Assembly: GCF_900110205.1 (NCBI RefSeq)
Contig: NZ_FOCV01000033.1
Span: forward strand, 1-64,000
Reading direction: 5' to 3'
DNA from: Rhizobium tibeticum
Lineage (GTDB): Bacteria; Pseudomonadota; Alphaproteobacteria; Rhizobiales; Rhizobiaceae
DNA length: 64,000 bases
In this document: one piece after another, positions 60,861-64,000 of the stretch
How the letters are laid out: each line of letters opens with the position of its first letter
How positions within the stretch are numbered: the first letter of the stretch is position 1
Notes under the pieces: model-generated
Told to the model about the DNA's origin: nothing
The model's database searches: none
Seen by the model: only the letters and a program-made list of their open reading frames with translations
Program-made: the position numbers and the translations under genes

Positions 60861-62513
60861 ATGCAGCAGGCAGATTTCGTCATTATCGGCTCCGGCTCGG
60901 CGGGCTCCGCCCTCGCCTATCGGCTTTCGGAAGACGGCAAGAACACCGTGATCGTCATCGAGGCGGGCGGCTCCGATTTCGGGCCATTCATCCAGATGCC
61001 GGCAGCCCTTGCGTGGCCGATGAGCATGAAGCGCTACAACTGGGGCTATCTCTCGGAGCCCGAGCCTGCTCTCAACAACCGGCGCATCACCGCGCCGCGC
61101 GGCAAAGTGATCGGTGGCTCCTCCTCGATCAACGGCATGGTCTACGTGCGCGGCCACGCCGAGGACTACAATCGTTGGGAAGAGCTCGGGGCACAGGGCT
61201 GGGCCTATGCGGACGTCTTGCCCTACTTCAAGCGGATGGAGCACAGCCACGGCGGCGAGGAAGGCTGGCGCGGCACTGACGGACCGTTGCATGTCCAGCG
61301 CGGCGTCTTTCGCAACCCGCTGTTCCACGCCTTCATCGAGGCCGGCAAGCAGGCGGGCTTCGAGGCGACGGAGGATTACAACGGCTCGAAGCAGGAAGGC
61401 TTCGGGCTGATGGAACAAACCATCTTCGGCGGCCGCCGCTGGTCGGCGGCCAACGCCTATCTGAAACCGGCGCTGAAGCGGCCGAACGTCGAGGTCGTCT
61501 ATGGCCACGCCCACAAGCTGGTGATCGAGAACGGCCGGGCGACGGGCGTCGAGATCGAGCGCAGCGGCAGGGTCGAGGTGGTGAAGGCGAACCGGGAGGT
61601 CATCGTTTCGGCCTCCTCCTTCAACTCGCCGAAGCTCTTGATGCTCTCGGGCATCGGCCCCGGCGCCCATCTGCAGGACATGGGCATCGAGGTGAAGGCG
61701 AACCGGGCGGGCGTCGGCGCCAATTTGCAGGATCACATGGAATTCTACTTCCAGCAGGTCAGCACCAAGCCGGTCTCGCTCTACTCGTGGCTTCCCTGGT
61801 TCTGGCAGGGCGTCGCCGGCGCGCAGTGGATGTTCACCAGATCCGGGCTCGGCACCTCGAACCAGTTCGAGGCCTGCGCCTTCCTGCGCTCGGCGCCTGG
61901 TGTCAAGCAGCCTGACCTCCAGTATCACTTCCTGCCGGTGGCGATCAGCTATGACGGCAAGGCGGCGGCCAAGAGCCATGGCTTCCAGGTGCATGTCGGC
62001 TACAATCTGTCGAAGTCGCGCGGCAACGTCACGCTGCAGTCCTCGGACCCGAAGGCCGACCCCGTCATTCGCTTCAACTATATGAGCCATCCAGAGGACT
62101 GGGAGAAATTCCGCCATTGTGTGCGGCTCACGCGCGAGATCTTCGGACAAAAGGCCTTCGACCAGTATCGCGGACCAGAGATCCAGCCGGGCGAGACTGT
62201 GCAGACGGACGAGCAGATCGACGCCTTCCTGCGCGAGCATCTGGAAAGCGCCTACCACCCCTGCGGCACCTGCAAGATGGGCGCGAAGAGCGACCCGATG
62301 GCGGTCGTCGATCCCGAGACCCGTGTCATCGGCGTCGACGGGCTGCGTGTAGCAGATTCGTCGATCTTTCCGCACGTCACCTACGGCAACCTCAACGGTC
62401 CCTCGATCATGACCGGAGAGAAGGCGGCCGACCATATCCTCGGCAAGCAGCCGCTGCCGCGCTCCAACCAGGAGCCATGGATCAGCCCGCGCTGGGCGGT
62501 GAGTGATCGGTAG
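60861..62513 (+). CDS. betA: Choline dehydrogenase BetA
   Basis: The 550-residue FAD enzyme of the GMC family oxidises choline to betaine aldehyde at the inner membrane. The FAD-binding motif is IIGSGSAGSALAYRLSE near residue 6, followed by VIEAGGSD, RGKVIGGSSSINGMVYVRGH and the second GMC signature SSFNSPKLLMLSGIGP. The C-terminus with YHPCGTCKMG has the active His. Length and order match BetA. ATG 60861 follows GAGGAAGTAGC. It makes the osmoprotectant pathway with betB. Confidence 0.96.
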   Translation: MQQADFVIIGSGSAGSALAYRLSEDGKNTVIVIEAGGSDFGPFIQMPAALAWPMSMKRYNWGYLSEPEPALNNRRITAPRGKVIGGSSSINGMVYVRGHAEDYNRWEELGAQGWAYADVLPYFKRMEHSHGGEEGWRGTDGPLHVQRGVFRNPLFHAFIEAGKQAGFEATEDYNGSKQEGFGLMEQTIFGGRRWSAANAYLKPALKRPNVEVVYGHAHKLVIENGRATGVEIERSGRVEVVKANREVIVSASSFNSPKLLMLSGIGPGAHLQDMGIEVKANRAGVGANLQDHMEFYFQQVSTKPVSLYSWLPWFWQGVAGAQWMFTRSGLGTSNQFEACAFLRSAPGVKQPDLQYHFLPVAISYDGKAAAKSHGFQVHVGYNLSKSRGNVTLQSSDPKADPVIRFNYMSHPEDWEKFRHCVRLTREIFGQKAFDQYRGPEIQPGETVQTDEQIDAFLREHLESAYHPCGTCKMGAKSDPMAVVDPETRVIGVDGLRVADSSIFPHVTYGNLNGPSIMTGEKAADHILGKQPLPRSNQEPWISPRWAVSDR

Positions 62514-62525
62514 ACTGCCGCGTGA

Positions 62526-62700
62526 TCAGTGGTAGTCTTCTTCGCGCTGATGGCGGACGGCAGCGAGGATGACTGTGCGGCTGTCTTCGATCTGGAAAAG
62601 CACGACGTAGCCTGCCGAACCAAAAGGGATCAGCAGTTCGCGCAAGAGCGCTGCTGCCCGTCGCCTTTCGACAACTGGGAAACTCCTCAACGTCGCAATG
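62526..62700 (-). pseudogene. ParE/RelE-family toxin remnant (C-terminal part)
   Basis: Reading the minus strand gives the C-terminus of a ParE/RelE toxin: IATLRSFPVVERR, then RELLIPFGSAGYVVLFQIED and AAVRHQREEDYH before a TGA at 62528-62526. The PFG-x-GYV and final VRHQxExDYH are typical. The N-terminal half, including the start, has no recognisable match upstream. It is a truncated toxin with no adjacent antitoxin. Confidence 0.75.
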
Positions 62701-62756
62701 CCCATTACGATCGTTGCAATTGCGATGCATAGCGACCTTCTTGGAGCTCAGAATCA

Positions 62757-63233
62757 TTACAGAAAACCGATCCATCGCCCTGAGATCAGAGCGCTGATCC
62801 AAATCGCAGCCGAAAGGGCGGCGGACAATCTGACGCCAGCCGTAGCCGAACCTTTGGAAAGGCCCGCCCGCCATCCTCGCCCGAGATGAACAAACGCTGC
62901 ATTGCAGAACCCGAATGAGATCAGTCCAAGCTTCCAAAGAAAGGCAGTGTTGGACGCATATTCGACGGGCTTCACGCTGAAAAGGGCAAGGCCGGTGATC
63001 ACCGCTCCCACAAGTCCGATGGCCGCCGCCCTTGACAAGAACGGACCTATGACCGCCAGCGGCACCGATCCGAAGAGGCCCATCAGCCGCAGATCAAGCG
63101 GCAGGATTGCCCCGATCAGCAGCCCGATCGAGAGGATATGGGCGGCGTTGACTGCCATATAGACAAGCGCTGAGCGCCGCAGCCCGGACGACAGCGGCGT
63201 TGCAGCGAGCCATTCCAGGAACTCGATCGCCAT
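62757..63233 (-). CDS. DUF6644-like membrane protein
   Basis: The 158-residue protein has four membrane segments (about 23-48, 58-78, 88-105, 135-155; for example LVYMAVNAAHILSIGLLIGA) and conserved His and Arg residues in the loops. The pattern matches rhizobial DUF6644-like proteins, which often sit with DUF6152-like genes. The ATG at 63233 lies 3 bases after a possible GTG at 63236; the upstream gene's stop is at 63237, so they are an operon. Confidence 0.7.
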   Translation of the reverse strand: MAIEFLEWLAATPLSSGLRRSALVYMAVNAAHILSIGLLIGAILPLDLRLMGLFGSVPLAVIGPFLSRAAAIGLVGAVITGLALFSVKPVEYASNTAFLWKLGLISFGFCNAAFVHLGRGWRAGLSKGSATAGVRLSAALSAAIWISALISGRWIGFL

Positions 63234-63236
63234 CAC

Positions 63237-63623
63237 TCAGTTCGTCTGGATCCGTTCCGGGTAAATATCGTAGCGCTTGTCGGCGACCGTGATCCGCACG
63301 GCCTTCATTCGCTTTTCGTCAGCCTTTAGCGAACGGTTTCCGAGAACGACAACCGGATCCCCCTTCTTCGCCGAGCCTTCGACAAAGCCCGAGCGCTCCG
63401 TCTGCCGCGGATTGCCGAGTTCGACGAGCCAGACGCCGTCGCTGGCGGTCGCAACATCGAGCGTCGGATGCGGGCCGCCCATCGTTACCTTTTCGATGGT
63501 GCCGCGCAATTCCGTCTGCTCTCCCTCGGCCCATGACCAGCCGTGGTGCGCGGCCGCTCCCGTGGCCAAAGCGACTGCGAGGATTGCGCCGATTGCCATT
63601 CGTTTCGAGCCCATGACGTGCAT
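63237..63623 (-). CDS. DUF6152-like secreted protein
   Basis: The 128-residue protein has a signal peptide (GSKRMAIGAILAVALATGAAAHH). The mature part opens with an His-rich HHGWSWAEGEQTELRGTIEK and has WLVELGNPRQTERSGFVEG and GDPVVVLGNRSLK. It matches DUF6152-type periplasmic proteins. The leading HH after cleavage suggests possible metal binding at the N-terminus. It is upstream of the DUF6644-like gene, operon spacing 3 bases. Confidence 0.75.
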   Translation of the reverse strand: MHVMGSKRMAIGAILAVALATGAAAHHGWSWAEGEQTELRGTIEKVTMGGPHPTLDVATASDGVWLVELGNPRQTERSGFVEGSAKKGDPVVVLGNRSLKADEKRMKAVRITVADKRYDIYPERIQTN

Positions 63624-63823
63624 GTTCGTTTCTCCCTACCACTGGACAGGAGCGAATTGGCGCACAGGCGAGCGATTGAAAGCTATCTCACCGAATCTTG
63701 AAGCAAGCATCAAGCGCACATCCCGAAAGGCAGTGAATGGATCCTGTGCCCAAATTGCAGTCGCGGCCGCCATTCGCGCGCGGCGTGCGGAAGAGCATAA
63801 GCGGCTGTCGAGGAGGTTGCGCC

Positions 63824-64000
63824 TTAGGCCAGCAGGCGGGTGACTTGCGCGCCCTTTGCCGGCGCCACGGCATCAGCGATCGTCGTGGAAAACAGCACCT
63901 TGCGGGTTGCATCCGCCACCTTGGCGAAGACGTGGCGGATCTCGCAGTTCTGCTCGCCGTCGCAATCATCGCATTTACGATAAGCCGTGATCGAGAGGCA
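63824..64000 (-). CDS. Rrf2-family regulator, truncated by the window end
   Basis: The last 58 residues of a protein are visible: CLSITAYRKCDDCDGEQNC then EIRHVFAKVADATRKVLFST and TIADAVAPAKGAQVTRLLA. The Cys-x2-Cys-x5-Cys cluster followed by a helix resembles Rrf2/IscR/NsrR-type regulators that hold an iron-sulfur cluster. The N-terminal helix-turn-helix lies beyond base 64000. The downstream 63624-63823 shows nothing. Confidence 0.6.
   Translation of the reverse strand, partial: CLSITAYRKCDDCDGEQNCEIRHVFAKVADATRKVLFSTTIADAVAPAKGAQVTRLLA

Noticed and set aside
60582..62435. A 617-codon frame antisense to betA and betB
   Set aside because: Shadow; BetA motifs and operon order settle the strand.
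62482..62937. Minus-strand frame of 151 codons over the ParE remnant
   Set aside because: It is out of frame with the ParE motifs and partly overlaps the DUF6644-like gene; no domain.
63688..63969. 93-codon minus-strand frame near the window end
   Set aside because: Out of frame with the Rrf2-type C-terminus, which has a clear cysteine cluster; Arg/Pro-rich shadow.

Overview
The window is a high-GC alphaproteobacterial chromosome or megaplasmid segment, most likely from a Rhizobiaceae member (Ensifer/Sinorhizobium/Rhizobium/Agrobacterium group). The grounds are the betI-betB-betA order, the rhizobial-type L-asparaginase, the TIGR03808-like Tat protein, RHH_4 and BTLCP families, and general protein similarity. 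I found no rRNA, tRNA or CRISPR array. About 55 intact genes and five pseudogenes or gene remnants are supported.

Layout. 1-1.6 kb: an IS110-family element. 1.6-7.8 kb: tam, a free-standing zwf, small and secreted unknowns, a DUF2267-like protein, a HerA-like ATPase and a PhnA-domain protein. 7.9-10.8 kb: an ABC-F ATPase flanked by two frameshifted genes (GrpB family, streptothricin-acetyltransferase-like). 10.8-12.1 kb: a LppC-like lipoprotein. 12.3-30.9 kb: a large surface-adhesion locus. 31-36 kb: a VOC/DUF1579/DUF899 operon with a divergent MarR gene, a RES-Xre toxin-antitoxin pair, and ohr/ohrR. 36-46 kb: a SARP-like regulator, a VWA protein, two L,D-transpeptidases, an alpha/beta hydrolase, a DNA ligase-exonuclease pair and a Tat-exported beta-helix protein. 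46-58 kb: two glutathione transferases, LysR, DeoR and SufR-like regulators, asparaginase, an MFS exporter, a quinone oxidoreductase, an EAL-CBS-GGDEF protein and an orphan ParD. 58.6-62.5 kb: betIBA, preceded by a readable promoter and operator. The end holds a ParE remnant, a DUF6644/DUF6152-like pair and a truncated Rrf2-type regulator.

The centrepiece is the 12.3-30.9 kb locus. It has a periplasmic BTLCP (LapG-like) cysteine protease. It has a complete type I secretion operon: TolC-like outer-membrane protein, ABC exporter with a degenerate C39 domain, and HlyD-like adaptor. It also has a 3559-residue adhesin whose N-terminus carries a candidate LapG-type Ala-Ala-Gly site. In Pseudomonas such sets build or release a surface adhesin under control of the c-di-GMP receptor LapD. 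No LapD-like gene is in the window. Instead the secretion operon ends with a ribbon-helix-helix (RHH_4) plus PAS protein, and a membrane protein with a degenerate GGDEF domain sits between the operon and the adhesin. This suggests a different control circuit from the Pseudomonas one. Next to it lies a decayed duplicate of the GGDEF gene tail together with its terminator.

Other connected sets are betIBA (choline to glycine betaine, BetI operator overlapping the -35), ohr/ohrR (organic peroxide defence) with paired palindromes, and several divergent regulator-target pairs whose operators can be read directly (MarR at 33.4 kb, DeoR at 49.6 kb, SufR-like at 53.0 kb).
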